A DNA stretch of 64,000 nt from Phymatolithon calcareum (GCA_977006965.1 OZ345366.1:124001-188000); one strand, 5' to 3'; positions 53,921 through 63,968 are shown, numbered from the stretch's first letter. Notes: a model not told the origin generated them from the letters alone. Made by a program: numbers and translations.

Positions 53921-54129
53921 ATGCACAAAACTCTGAAAGAGTTAAGTGCGTCTCTCGTAACGCAATCATTCTCCGTGTCATGACCGCATAATGTTGGATT
54001 ATGTATCATAATGATACATAGCTCATGATACATGTAGGATACATCATGTGTTTAAGCACTACCTCCTACTCATTGATTGCCACCCACAACACATCGAACC
54101 CTACTGTGATTACAGCTGCGAGAGGTACA

Positions 54130-54598
54130 TCTGGATGGATCAGGCGCGAATGCGAAGGCCTTTCAATGCCTCGCGGCCGCACTGCGTGGTTGACGGACGC
54201 GAAAGCAAAGGCCTGTCCTTGCCTAGCTGATGCACCGTGGCCTCACGCATTCTTGAGGTGGACTCTCTAGGAAGCGGGAAAGGCACATCTGGATGCAGCA
54301 GGAGCGAATGCGAAGGCCTTTCAATGCCTCGCGGCCGCACTGCGAGGCTCACGGACGCGAAAGCAAAGGCCTGTCCTTGCCTGGCTGCCGCACCGAAGCC
54401 TCATGCATTCTTGAGGTGGACTGTCTAGGAAACGGGACAGGCACATCTGGCTGCAGCAGGAGCGAATGCGAAGGCCTTTCAATGCCTCGCGGCCGCACTG
54501 AGAGGTTGACGGACGCGAAAGCAAAGGCCTGTCCTTGCCTGGCTGCCGCATCGTAGCCTCACGCATTCTTGAGGTGGACTTTCCCACTTTTTTCTTAC
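54130..54598 (+). repeat. Three units of the 158-bp tandem repeat
   Basis: CCTTTCAATGCC occurs at 54159, 54317 and 54475, exactly 158 bp apart. The palindrome arms have two units each. Confidence 0.8.
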
Positions 54599-54602
54599 GT
54601 TT

Positions 54603-54896
54603 TTGGTTCCGGAAATTGCAACTGTCCCCGTTGTACCGCACACGTTCTCAATCAGATTCGTTCTCCACTTCAACGGAAGCCACGAACTTCTCGGCGAGCA
54701 GTTTCTTCAGCTACTATACCTTTGCCGACTCCACCCCTTCCGCGGTTTCTGCCGACCGATCAGTAATTTTCAAAACTATGGACAATCTAACATTCGACAG
54801 GAGTTGCCCCTGACACGAGAACGTTTCGAGCGTGCGGTGCGAGCGGGATTCATGAATACTCCTCCGCATCTGGGATCTATTTATTTGCGCTCCTAG
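54603..54896 (+). CDS. Homologue of the chimeric-histone leader, without the histone
   Basis: A 97-aa frame starting MVPEIATVPVVPHTFSIRFV, the diverged counterpart of the first about 45 residues of the chimeric histone frame at 40977. Here it continues into unrelated sequence, showing that the leader is an arm sequence and not part of a histone gene. No family is recognised. Confidence 0.35.
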   Translation: MVPEIATVPVVPHTFSIRFVLHFNGSHELLGEQFLQLLYLCRLHPFRGFCRPISNFQNYGQSNIRQELPLTRERFERAVRAGFMNTPPHLGSIYLRS

Positions 54897-55229
54897 GGGA
54901 ATGAGATCTCCGTGAATCATTTAAAAAATGCGGCTCATGTTGGTGAGCATGTGCGACGGAGGCGCGGTCAAAATCAATTCTACAGCCGGTTCATCCCACT
55001 TCACCAGTGCGAACACTATGCTTGCTCCACAGTATTGCCAAGAGGAACGATCAGTGAACGGGAAATTCTCAGGCAAATTGTCTTCTGCAGCTATGTTCGC
55101 GAAAACCGAGTAATCGCGACCTCATGCCTCCGCCGCATATATGCAGGGAGAGAATCTGCCCATACGTACGGTGTTTTCTGTCCACAACGCCGAATAATCT
55201 CCTCTTGTCCGTCACTTCATATTTAGTGT
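54897..55229. other. No gene recognised
   Basis: Two overlapping short frames (54912-55226 and 54928-55113) have no motif. Confidence 0.3.
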
Positions 55230-55960
55230 CCCTTCCATGTTAGCTCGACGCTTCTTCTTGAGTATCACCCGATCCTTGGCCATTTTTCCAAACACAATTT
55301 CGCGTGCCTCTATTCCAACTGATCTTCTCGGGACACAATATGCGATCCGTCACCGAATTCAGATTCGTCCAAAGCAAACGTTTCGTGCCCGTTGAAGGCA
55401 TCCCCCATTTGCATACCTGATTTAAGGTCCAAAATCCGGACGGTTTTGTCCTCTGATCAAGACAAGATCAGTTGACCATGCAAGCTGAACGAAACACATT
55501 TCATCCAATCTCTTTGACATTGAAGGAGCGTTCCCAATTTTAAACGTCTCCGTATCCCGCACTCGAACAGATTTGTCACGAGAACCGGAGACCACCGGTC
55601 GTCCTTCATGGCTCAACGTTACATCCATGTTCCCCTCTGTTGGTAAATAATTTAATTACCCGTACGTGAGTTCAAAAAACGTAACATTCTATCTTCGGAC
55701 GCAGATGCAATTCGCAGCCCGTCATGGCTTAGCGTATCGTAACACACGAACGCGGAATGTCTATATTTCAATGCACTTGCCCTCACTTCCACGCGTGTTC
55801 CCAAATTCGAGCAGTACTATCCTCAGATTTGCAAATTATTTTTACCTGTTATGGAAAAACGAAAAACTTGTCAAGAAGCTGCGCAAATTTGCGTTCCACG
55901 CAATTCTTCGAATACGGGGCTAGCAAGCGGTCCTTTTGTGTTTGCTTCTACTTAGATTAC
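55230..55960 (-). pseudogene. WD40-repeat gene relic
   Basis: Minus-strand pieces read as WD40 blades: LSHDGLRIASASEDRMLRF near 55.7 kb, LSHEGRPVVSGSRDKSVRVR near 55.6 kb and EDKTVRILDLKSGMQMGDAF near 55.4 kb, broken by stops and frame changes. The repeats resemble those of NACHT-type WD40 proteins. No start or upstream domain is found. Confidence 0.6.
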
Positions 55961-56044
55961 GGCATGGCGAAAATCCTGTTAGATAAATGTAAGCACCCTT
56001 TATTTCTGACTGCCAATCGTCGTTAGACGATTCCACCCGATGAT

Positions 56045-56413
56045 ATGTCACCCGTTAACGCATCTGCGACTACAATACCACAGTCTGCTCCTGCCGCTAA
56101 AAAAGATCCACACGGATACCAACCATTTGTCCAGCACTGTCCAAGCACGGCGATTTCCATGCTCTACCGGCTGCGCAGATCTGGGAAAAACACGTTCACC
56201 GGACAAATAAAAGAGCTCCAGGCTCCATCATCAAATCTGTACATAACAGTTGTCTCGAAAGTTCCACAATCTGTCGGACGCTCAGTTAGCGTACGCAAAG
56301 AGGAGGATGTGTTTATAGATTCTCCTTCCGAAAGTCTATACAGCGAAGTGCATGAGTTCAACGACCAGCCTCATTTGGCCACGAATTGCGGCGGATCAGT
56401 AGAGTGTTGGTAG
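56045..56413 (+). CDS. 122-aa hypothetical frame
   Basis: Starts MSPVNASATTIPQSAPAAKK, then reads TAISMLYRLRRSGKNTFTGQ and a Ser/Glu-rich end. The composition is coding-like and the frame intact, but there is no recognisable family. From 56414 to 56656 I see nothing. Confidence 0.3.
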   Translation: MSPVNASATTIPQSAPAAKKDPHGYQPFVQHCPSTAISMLYRLRRSGKNTFTGQIKELQAPSSNLYITVVSKVPQSVGRSVSVRKEEDVFIDSPSESLYSEVHEFNDQPHLATNCGGSVECW

Positions 56414-56656
56414 ACGTGTTTCCTTCTCTGTTTTCCAATTTTGTATATGCTGTAGGTATTTCATAATCCACACGTAAAGCACTCATCGTAGAGCAGTAGA
56501 CTTATCTTGTTTTTATATTTAGTGCACTCATAAACTATGCTGATATATTCAAATCATAGTCTGAAAAGACCAAACCGGTAGTGTTCTTGACTTCAAAATG
56601 AGCAGCCTGTGCGCCGTTGGATGCATATCCGGAAGCGGTGAACGTGGAGTACGTGT

Positions 56657-58444
56657 ATGTACGTGATCATTGGTAAGAGCCTAAAGCCCCTTTACAATAA
56701 ATGTTTCCAAGCGCACACAGCTACCTTACTTCGTCGAAGGGATCAAACACTTACGAACGGTGAGAAAAAGACCAAAATGACCGAGAACGGTTCCAAAGAC
56801 GAAGCTCGAAAAGTTGCGTTTATCGCCTCAGGCAAGAAAGGAAAGAAGATAACCAGCACACGGGTCCTGGCCATGACAGGAGAAACTTGTCTAGGAGATA
56901 TTTCAAAGGATGATGATAGCACTCCTGCTAACCTTTCAACGCTTTTACAGCGCCAGAAGAATGTTCTAAAGGAGACGGGGCGACTGATTACTTCACATTC
57001 TGCACAGCGAGAGAAGAGGAAAGTGAAACCTCTCTCCATTCTTGAGCGTGCCGCTGCAGCGAGATCGCCGGAAGAAAAATGGGCGATATACATCGATACT
57101 GTCCCCGACACATTTTTTACCTCAAGGAAGGCGAGATGCCTAGAAGAAACTCGAGTGCGCAAAGGCCAGACGGCTTATGAAGGCCTTCAAGTGAACGAGC
57201 GAAACTGCGAAGACATGAAACAAATTTTCGATATTGGGTACAAGACGAAAGTCAATTTAGGACAGAGCGTTGGATCCTACGACCAGCTTCGAATTGCAAT
57301 CGGGCAATTTTGTCGATTTGGAGTTTCGTTTGGGCTTGTCAGTGCCGATGAAATATGGAAAGAGGGCTCGATCTTTAAGCTTATTTCCAGCATGCAGGCT
57401 GCGAACGCTTTCCTTCAGTACTTTCAGATTCGTGGCGCAAACGGCACAGTTATGTGCAAGGCGAATCATCTAAGTACGCTGGCCAAATACGCTGATATGT
57501 ACTTTTCCAGTTCCTCTGGCGATTGGGCGAGAGAGCGCGGTGCTATCTCTGCTGTGACAGAGTTAGTTCGCGGAGTCGCTCGGGCTCACAAGTTCGAAGC
57601 TCGAAAGCAGGCACGTAAGAGAAGGTACGCTGAGATGCGCCTTCAAACTGGAAGGTATATACTTCCGCACGATTTTTCAAGGTTCCGAGAAGCTTCCAAG
57701 GATACATGCAGGAGCATGATGAAATTTGCACTCAATCAAATCAAGGAAGACGGAAAGGCCAAATGTGTGGAAAACCGTAAATTTCGGCAGAAATGGGCTC
57801 TTAACTTCTTAGTCCTCCTTATGCTTTATGGCGGTGGTCAACGCCCTCAGGTGTTTACACTCTTGGAACGCCCAGAGGATCTTGAGGTTTCTGATCTGCT
57901 CGAGCAATGCCGCCGCAAGAAGTGTTTCGAGGTTAAGCTAGACATTGAAAAACGACTCCGAAGCATTGATTTACCGCATGTGCTTCTACCGAAGACAATT
58001 TGCAAAATGGTTTGTTTCCACATCAAACACATACTACCGGAGATTTATTTGGAGTTCAAAATTGCTGAGGGGGATGACAAGCGTCGATTCTTACTTCTCA
58101 ACACCCGCGACGGGGAGTTACTTCGGTCATGTAGCGTTACGTCATCCTTTCGGACATGGATTAAGGACAAGGACCCGGATTTCGGAGATGTGACAACCAT
58201 GACCTTGCGCGCCAGCTTTGCTACCATGATGGTGCAGAGACATAGACAAGGTAAGCTTCATAGCCACTTATCTCAGGATGATTTCGTGATTTACCTGGCA
58301 AAGCTGATGAACACGTCGGAGGAACAGCTCAAACAGACCTACATTACAAGCGAGCACCAGAGTTTCTCGACGTGTGCGGCAATAGTAGCGGAAAGTCTTT
58401 TGAGCGACGATGAATCAGGCACTGAATCAGAGTTTGAATTCTGA
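56657..58444 (+). CDS. Tyrosine-recombinase-like protein, possibly Crypton-related
   Basis: An intact 595-aa frame. The second Met (residue 41, position 56777) has the better start context (ACCAAAATGACC), and a GGTAAGAG word after the first ATG could be a 5' splice donor. Residues about 190-330 look like an all-helical core-binding domain. The catalytic domain includes R396 in YGGGQRPQVFTLL, R518 in MTLRASFATMM and Y562 in LKQTYIT, in the order and spacing of tyrosine recombinases. The His normally two residues before the second box Leu is Met515, and the box III His/Trp is not evident, so catalysis is uncertain. The C-terminus is acidic (DDESGTESEFEF). No terminal repeats or neighbours of a mobile element are seen. 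It could be a domesticated gene. Confidence 0.5.
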   Translation: MYVIIGKSLKPLYNKCFQAHTATLLRRRDQTLTNGEKKTKMTENGSKDEARKVAFIASGKKGKKITSTRVLAMTGETCLGDISKDDDSTPANLSTLLQRQKNVLKETGRLITSHSAQREKRKVKPLSILERAAAARSPEEKWAIYIDTVPDTFFTSRKARCLEETRVRKGQTAYEGLQVNERNCEDMKQIFDIGYKTKVNLGQSVGSYDQLRIAIGQFCRFGVSFGLVSADEIWKEGSIFKLISSMQAANAFLQYFQIRGANGTVMCKANHLSTLAKYADMYFSSSSGDWARERGAISAVTELVRGVARAHKFEARKQARKRRYAEMRLQTGRYILPHDFSRFREASKDTCRSMMKFALNQIKEDGKAKCVENRKFRQKWALNFLVLLMLYGGGQRPQVFTLLERPEDLEVSDLLEQCRRKKCFEVKLDIEKRLRSIDLPHVLLPKTICKMVCFHIKHILPEIYLEFKIAEGDDKRRFLLLNTRDGELLRSCSVTSSFRTWIKDKDPDFGDVTTMTLRASFATMMVQRHRQGKLHSHLSQDDFVIYLAKLMNTSEEQLKQTYITSEHQSFSTCAAIVAESLLSDDESGTESEFEF

Positions 58445-58980
58445 ATATCTCATCGAGTATGCATTTTGCGAGTCCAGAAATGGTTCTCTTTTCTTCTTGT
58501 TATGACTATGATTCCATGTTTTAGTAAAACTCTGATCTCGTTCTTAAAAAGCATTAAGCAAAATTTTGCGCCAGTCTGTATCGGCCACGGCAATGAATCG
58601 GCACCAGCTTTTCGCGACAAGCTGTTGTACCTGACAAGAGCACTGAATGGAAACCAAAAGTTTCTCTTCATCTAAGCTGCTATTATATCGTTCTAATGTG
58701 GTCGGTTCGGTTGATGATGAAGAAAAACTCTGCCAATCTGGTCTATTTAAAGCCTAATTCGACGATATCGGCATAGTTTTTTCGCCAACTAAAATTAATT
58801 AGAAAAACAGATGTAGTGTATCATACTGATAAATATTTTCAAACCTCTCTCTGTATAGCAATCAATTTCTTCGCCTGCTCTGAAATGGTCAACGAGCCGA
58901 TCAATGCCGCTTTTGGGGACGCACGTTACTGCTGTGAAATATGCCAAAGGAGAGAAGGTACCCTGGCATTCACTACAGGA
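58445..58980. other. No gene recognised
   Basis: Short A+T-rich stretch with frames below 75 codons and no motif. Confidence 0.3.
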
Positions 58981-58984
58981 TCCC

Positions 58985-59065
58985 CTCGACAGAACTGGTC
59001 TTTCACAAACGCAATTACGGAGGTCCCACCTTCTACAGGTCTCGGTTCTCGCGTGACCACGAACG
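58985..59065 (-). repeat. Inverted partner flanking the FAT relic, left
   Basis: On the minus strand reads GAGAACCGAGACCTGTAGAA and GTAATTGCGTTTGTGAAAGA, matching 60497-60570 on the plus strand (peptides REPRPVEGGTSVIAFVKD and REPGPVKGGTYVIAFVKD). Confidence 0.6.
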
Positions 59066-59576
59066 CAGGCGCTCGACGGCAGCGAAAATATCCAGGACCG
59101 GGACACTGAAATGATCGAAAACAGTGCCTAAATTGTATGAGTCCACCCAATATTTGTACGTTAAGACCAAACCAAAATGCTGTCCCTTGGACTCCGTCCC
59201 GAACCCGTAAAAGGCGTTGGAATATTTCTCCTCAGGAAAAAAAGCGAAATTTACTGCAGAGCCAGTATCAACTTGCATAGGATCATATACTGTACCTCCC
59301 TTTGACAGTGCTGGTGCATTAGTTCCACTGCCTTTTCTAGATTTTACGGATCCGTTGTATTTCTTCTGCTGGCCATCTTTTGCCGTGCATTGATATCTTC
59401 GGTGAGAAGTCTCAAAGAACGAGGTAAAAAGCTCCAAGCCTTCCCCGATCCAAATCGAATAGCTTGTAGATAGCCGCTTCTCTCCACTGCAATTGCTCAG
59501 GAGACATACGCTTCTATAGCGTCACGCCCTTGGCAACAGCACTTTCCTTCTTATGCAAATAGTTACAATGGTGGGC

Positions 59577-60340
59577 TCAGGCAAGCCATCCGGACGTTAC
59601 GTCTCCAAATATTGACACTGGCGTGAAATACGATTCGGCGACGTCGGTGTCATTTCCAAGCTTCTCGTAGAACTTGCCCTTCATTGTATAGAGCTGTGCT
59701 TTCTGCCGCGGATTGAAATCATCCATGCTGCAGTGATTGAGTTCATTAAGCCCGTACTGTAGGTTGTTTTCCAGTCCTGACGGCACTGCCATAAACGACT
59801 TTGCGGTTTCCTTCGTTTTCACAAAGTACTCCGGGAGCTCAATTGTGCCAAATGGATATAGTTCAAGGAGTGAATTAATCGCAATGTTTGACTGCCCCTG
59901 TTTTCGACAAGCTCAGCAAAACGGTGAAAATTCCACGCAGTCTCGTTGACTTCGATGAGACGTACTTGCTGAGGTAGAGACTGTGCAATTGCAAATGCAG
60001 CTTGAACTTGACCTGCAGTCGAGGAAGGCGATTGTGCTGCGGCACCGTTCCCGCCGCCGGTGTTCGCATTTGCTGAATTTTCGGTAGCTGCAACTTTGGC
60101 GCTGGCGGCATCTTTGAGTGTTTCCAAAACATTGACGACGACAGCGTGCACATGTTTCCTCCACGTTAAAATCTTATTCCAAACCGGAAGCGGTTCATGA
60201 GGGGCAGGAAGGCGTTCTCGCAATCCTTCAAGAATAGATTGCACACGTTCAATCTTCTGTTCCACAGTGACTCTCCCGCTTCCGTGCCTGCTCAACGCGT
60301 TAAGTTCTGCCAGTATTCTTCTGAACTCCTGCAGTTCCAC
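59577..60340 (-). pseudogene. TRRAP/Tra1-like FAT-domain relic
   Basis: TRRAP/Tra1 is the giant PIKK-like scaffold of SAGA and NuA4 histone acetyltransferase complexes. Here only part of its FAT helical-repeat domain is present. The frame at 60340-59819 has LPVWNKILTWRKHVHAVVVN and NETAWNFHRFAELVENRG. A 1-bp shift near 59.90 kb leads to IAINSLLELYPFGTIELPEY, then (59822-59577) LNHCSMDDFNPRQKAQLYTM, KGKFYEKLGNDTDVAESYF and GWLA followed by TGA. Further coding-like codons with stops (MSPEQLQWREAAIYKLFDLD) continue to about 59.42 kb. The match to the FAT pattern is from family knowledge. No start, no kinase-like domain and the frameshift make it a fragment. Confidence 0.6.
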
Positions 60341-60496
60341 GAGTTGCTGAACTTGAACAAGAACGTGAAAATTGCTATCAGTTCATGCATCTTGAGGGAG
60401 CGATCAATACCTTTCTAGGGCTTTCTGGTATCCGAGCTGAATATTATTATCAGCTGTTTCAAGCTTGTTCTCCTGAATATGAACGGAGGCGTGATA

Positions 60497-60570
60497 AAAC
60501 TACACGAGAACCGGGGCCTGTAAAAGGGGGGACGTACGTAATTGCGTTCGTGAAAGACCTGAACGGCTAT
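60497..60570 (+). repeat. Inverted partner flanking the FAT relic, right
   Basis: Matches the reverse complement of 58985-59065 over about 60 bases. Confidence 0.6.
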
Positions 60571-60639
60571 ACTTTCGAGCTTTTTCAGCGTCAACAAAGA
60601 GATCCGCTCTGTCAGGTCATCTAGCCAGTCAGTGACCTC

Positions 60640-61265
60640 GAAAAATCAATATCATTTTATGAAGGACTTGGCACGCAGCTCCTGAGGACGCGAAAAAATG
60701 AAGCTGTCAAATACAGCTTGGCATTAATGGACTATGGGTCAGAGAATGATTCAACAGTATTGAAGTTGACTTACATACATGCCGTGGATTCGTACGATCG
60801 GGGAAATGGGTAAGCAGAACATTTTCAATGTAATCGACATATTTTCCGGTACTACAATGAATCTAACAGTCTTAACAATTGGTTCCTTGTTGCAACTCTG
60901 CGCAAATTGCAGTCAGAATAAACAGTTTCTACCTTCCTGCATTCTCAATAAGATTCTTCCTTACGATTGTAAGCAATTTGTTCCGCTTACGACTATTTAA
61001 CCGTTTCATTCAGCTCTGTTCCGCTGAAAGAAAGAAAGCCTGCATCCAATTCAAATCCGTTTTCGAAAATGTTGTGAATAATCCGTCTTGATTTCCAAAA
61101 TTTCTCTGAAAAAATACTGATTGATCCGGTTGGTCTGCCTTTACAAGCTTCTACTCGCCGCGGCGCTGAACAATCAGCTAGGTTTACTGTATACGCCGCT
61201 AGAGAAAGTTCGTAAACTACAGAAAACATTAAGCAAAGCTTATTGGTCAAAATAGGATTGAACAG
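60640..61265. other. No gene recognised
   Basis: A+T-rich sequence with two overlapping frames of about 70 codons and no motif. Confidence 0.3.
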
Positions 61266-61465
61266 TCATGAGCGGACAGGCACGCCGAACAGGCTCTCCA
61301 GAGCAGTGTTTCCGCTGTGGATATACTGCTTTCCGCTTTTCAATTCCCCATTTCCGACCCCGCCACCCTCCCAGTTGCGCATGCCCATCACTCCGATCGC
61401 CTTCATCCTACCGTATTCATTCCTGCGAAGTCCTGTGCTGTGGCTTTTGGCAAAGGATATCCGGT

Positions 61466-62596
61466 ATGGAGAAAGCTTGGTCGAACGAGAGGAAAAAGTT
61501 TATCGTTGCGTCAGGCGGGTATGAGACGCAGGTGCGCATATTTGATAATCAAATGCGGCTCGTTCTCAGTCTCCGGTTTCCACACAGACAAGTGCATCGC
61601 CTTGCAATCTCGGGAAGGGGGCCCGCTCGTTTCAACGATCGAATTTTGCTCGCTGTAGCCGGCTCTACAAGAATCGGAGTCTATGATATATCCAACAACG
61701 CAGTCTCTGAGACTCCGTTCTATATATACAATATGCATCAGGCTGCCGTTACCGCTGTTGGATTTGAACCCGATGCATCAGACTTTCTATTCTCCGCCTC
61801 CGAAGACGGCACACTTCAAGTATGGGTGCTTTTTGCACCATCTGCCGACGACACTCCAGAGCTGGGCCATAATGCATCCTATCACGCGACGCACGGACAT
61901 CCGTCAGCGTCGAAGGCGACCCTCCGCACTTTTTATAACCGTAACGGGGGACTCTCCAAATTAGTCCCCATTAATGACGTGGTATATTACCCTCCCGAGA
62001 TGCTCTACTTTTCCATAGACGCCATTGGAAGACTTCGCATCTGGGACTATAACACGAAGCAGAAGGATGGATTGCGGAGCGAATTTAATCCGCATCGTAG
62101 CGGCCGTCATCTGCAATGTATTGACATGTCATGGGACCGTAAAATAGTAGTTATGGCCAATCTCGATGGATTTGTTTTCATATATTGCGTCAAAGATTTG
62201 CTGCATGAACAATCACCTCTACCGGCGGTGATAAGGCCGAGCGAAAGCTATGTTCCTCGCGTGCGACTAAGCCAGACCGCCGACCTGCTTGCGTGCCCAT
62301 TGGCCAAGTCTGGCATCAAGATTTTCAGGATGCGAGATATTGTTCTCAGTCGAGAGCAAGGAGGTGTGCTCCAGAAAGTTGCACCAGTACAGCAGTTCGG
62401 TCACCGACCGGGCTGGATTTGGGATGTGTCGTTTATTGGTTCTTCCGAGGATCATTTGGTTGCCTGTAGCAGCAACACTCGTCTTATGATGTGGAACTTG
62501 AAGGACATGGCGAGAAGCACAGAGTTTCCACCGTCTGGGAAGGCAGTCATTTCTGTTGCTATCAAGGAAATTTTATTGGAGGACCCCATATATTGA
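61466..62596 (+). CDS. LST8-like WD40 protein
   Basis: LST8 is the WD40 partner that stabilises the kinase domain of TOR complexes. From Met at 61466 the 376-aa product begins as LST8 does, directly with blades: KFIVASGGYETQVRIFDNQ, then RFPHRQVHRLAISG and LLAVAGSTRIGVYDISNN, AAVTAVGFEPDASDFLFSAS followed by EDGTLQVW, and a later blade SSEDHLVACSSNTRLMMWNL. The position-specific words (QVxRLAI, VAGS.RIGVYDI, VTAVGF) are LST8 signatures rather than generic WD40. The middle blades are diverged and contain an insertion (about residues 138-165). The frame is open upstream to Met at 61268, but that extension (Pro/Cys/Arg-rich) looks non-coding. A single exon, apparently intact. Confidence 0.7.
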   Translation: MEKAWSNERKKFIVASGGYETQVRIFDNQMRLVLSLRFPHRQVHRLAISGRGPARFNDRILLAVAGSTRIGVYDISNNAVSETPFYIYNMHQAAVTAVGFEPDASDFLFSASEDGTLQVWVLFAPSADDTPELGHNASYHATHGHPSASKATLRTFYNRNGGLSKLVPINDVVYYPPEMLYFSIDAIGRLRIWDYNTKQKDGLRSEFNPHRSGRHLQCIDMSWDRKIVVMANLDGFVFIYCVKDLLHEQSPLPAVIRPSESYVPRVRLSQTADLLACPLAKSGIKIFRMRDIVLSREQGGVLQKVAPVQQFGHRPGWIWDVSFIGSSEDHLVACSSNTRLMMWNLKDMARSTEFPPSGKAVISVAIKEILLEDPIY

Positions 62597-62861
62597 CAAA
62601 ATCTATTAGAATGAGATTTTATTTTGCTCTTGTTTACAGGGGGATGACCACTGCACTCGTTTTTAAGAAGGAAACAGCTCGGACCACCGTTTCACGTCTT
62701 AACACACTAGGCACCTCAGTAAAATAACTAGTTACGCTTTCAATGGATGCAAACGGGCGACAGGAAAAAACTCTGCCGTTTTGGATTTATCACACCCTGA
62801 TTGAAATATTTTGGAATAGTTATGAAAGGCCTGATATTTATTTGAAAAATTGATCTATCAC
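62597..62861. other. Intergenic, upstream of the H3 variant
   Basis: No gene. The A+T content rises toward the TATA element. Confidence 0.4.
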
Positions 62862-62868
62862 TATATAA
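62862..62868 (+). promoter_or_regulatory. TATA box of the H3-variant gene
   Basis: TATATAA lies about 95 bases before the start codon, a normal distance for a TATA element plus a short 5' leader. The truncated copy in the palindrome spacer lacks this upstream region entirely. Confidence 0.55.
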
Positions 62869-62962
62869 CACGCACAGAGGAAAACGACCACTCACAAAGT
62901 GACCCACCTAGAATATCAACCACCTTCAAATTCACTCTCTCGATCTAGCACCATCACCCACC

Positions 62963-63409
62963 ATGGCGCGCACGAAACAGGCCAAACGTTCGAAAAGCGC
63001 GCCGTTATCGGCGACGAAGAAAGCAGCGAAGACCTCTGTAGGTGGTAAGAATGCAGCTACCAGAACATCCAGCGGAAAGCGCAAGTTCCGCCCCGGCACA
63101 GTCGCCCTGCGGCAAATCAGGAAGTTCGAGAAAACTACAGAACTCCTTATTTCCAAGAAGCCATTCCAGCGCCTCGTACGCGAAATTGCACAAGGAATGA
63201 AGCCTAATCTTCGTTTTAGGAGTGGAGCTCTTAATGCTCTTCATCATGCATCGGAGGCCTATTTGGTGACGTTTCTGGAGGATAGCAATCGCGCTGCAAT
63301 TCATGCGACGCGCGTTACGCTCATGGCAAAAGACTTAGACCTAGTTAAGAAAATGCGCAAACGCATGGATGTTTATCCCTACGAGCCTAAACAGAAACCT
63401 AAAACTTAG
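62963..63409 (+). CDS. Divergent histone H3 variant
   Basis: This 148-aa histone keeps the ARTKQ start of canonical H3. The tail then diverges ([20 protein letters not shown]), so the ARKS motifs around K9 and K27 are not preserved. The fold follows from residue about 39: [37 protein letters not shown] (alpha-N and alpha-1), [20 protein letters not shown] (alpha-2) and [20 protein letters not shown] (alpha-3). A 10-15-residue extension ([13 protein letters not shown]) follows the usual end. Loop 1 has canonical length, which argues against a typical CENH3, though divergence and the extended tail make a centromeric or other specialised role possible. Intronless, with TATA box and good start context. 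It is convergent with a Sel1 gene. Confidence 0.85.
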   Translation: MARTKQAKRSKSAPLSATKKAAKTSVGGKNAATRTSSGKRKFRPGTVALRQIRKFEKTTELLISKKPFQRLVREIAQGMKPNLRFRSGALNALHHASEAYLVTFLEDSNRAAIHATRVTLMAKDLDLVKKMRKRMDVYPYEPKQKPKT

Positions 63410-63465
63410 CCTCTATGATTTTCTGCACTCTCTGAGGCGGAGCACTTAACACTGGTGCCACAAGG

Positions 63466-63968
63466 TTACTGACTTCGCTGTGCGTCAGGAGCATTATACT
63501 CTGGCTCATCAATCTGACCATGCGCCATACGCAAGTGCAGATGCAGAGCTTTTCCGTAATCGCCCTTCTCGTAAATTCGAATTCCTCTCTCGAGAATATT
63601 TTTCACAGCCCCCGCTCCGCGGCTTCCGTGAAATGCTGCACAGCAACGTTTCAATCTGCTCTGGCATGGTGAGTGCCCTTTGAATGAATATGCCCGATCA
63701 TATAAGAACGCTTCAAATGTCCATTGCGCGCAACGTCAAGAAAGCAAAAATGCGCCTCCTTCGGCTTTCGCGGTACCCCACATACTTCGTGATACATCAC
63801 GTCGAGGTTGTACATCGCTTCCGATACCTTTGCTTCAGCTGCCTGTTGGAAATGTGTTTCTGCAGGTTTTGGGGCCTTCGCCATTCTTATTCCGTAAAGT
63901 GTAAGCGTATCTAACCACATGGTATCCCGTTTTCTCGCCGACATGAGCCGCGTTTTGAAATCTTCCAT
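63466..63968 (-). CDS. Sel1-repeat protein, partial at the window edge
   Basis: The frame from 63968 (MEDFKTRLMSARKRDTMWLD) contains a Sel1 repeat (AETHFQQAAEAKVSEAMYNL; KEAHFCFLDVARNGHLKRSY) and stops at 63651. Coding signal continues in another frame to 63466 (IRIYEKGDYGKALHLHLRMA), so a frameshift or short intron lies near 63.65 kb. Sel1 repeats act as adaptors, for example in ER-associated degradation. The 5' end probably lies beyond the window. A broken copy sits in the palindrome spacer. Confidence 0.5.

Larger units (their letters stand above)
53026..54600 (+). repeat. Third copy of the inner arm segment
   Basis: Direct copy of 39558-40975 (offset 13468) with few differences, extended by one extra tandem unit. 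Confidence 0.85.

Noticed and set aside
62932-63304. Minus-strand frames opposite the H3 variant
   Set aside because: They are antisense shadows of the histone gene.
62963-63409. Calling the H3 variant CENH3 outright
   Set aside because: Loop 1 has canonical length and the ARTKQ start is kept, so the sequence alone does not support a centromeric identity.
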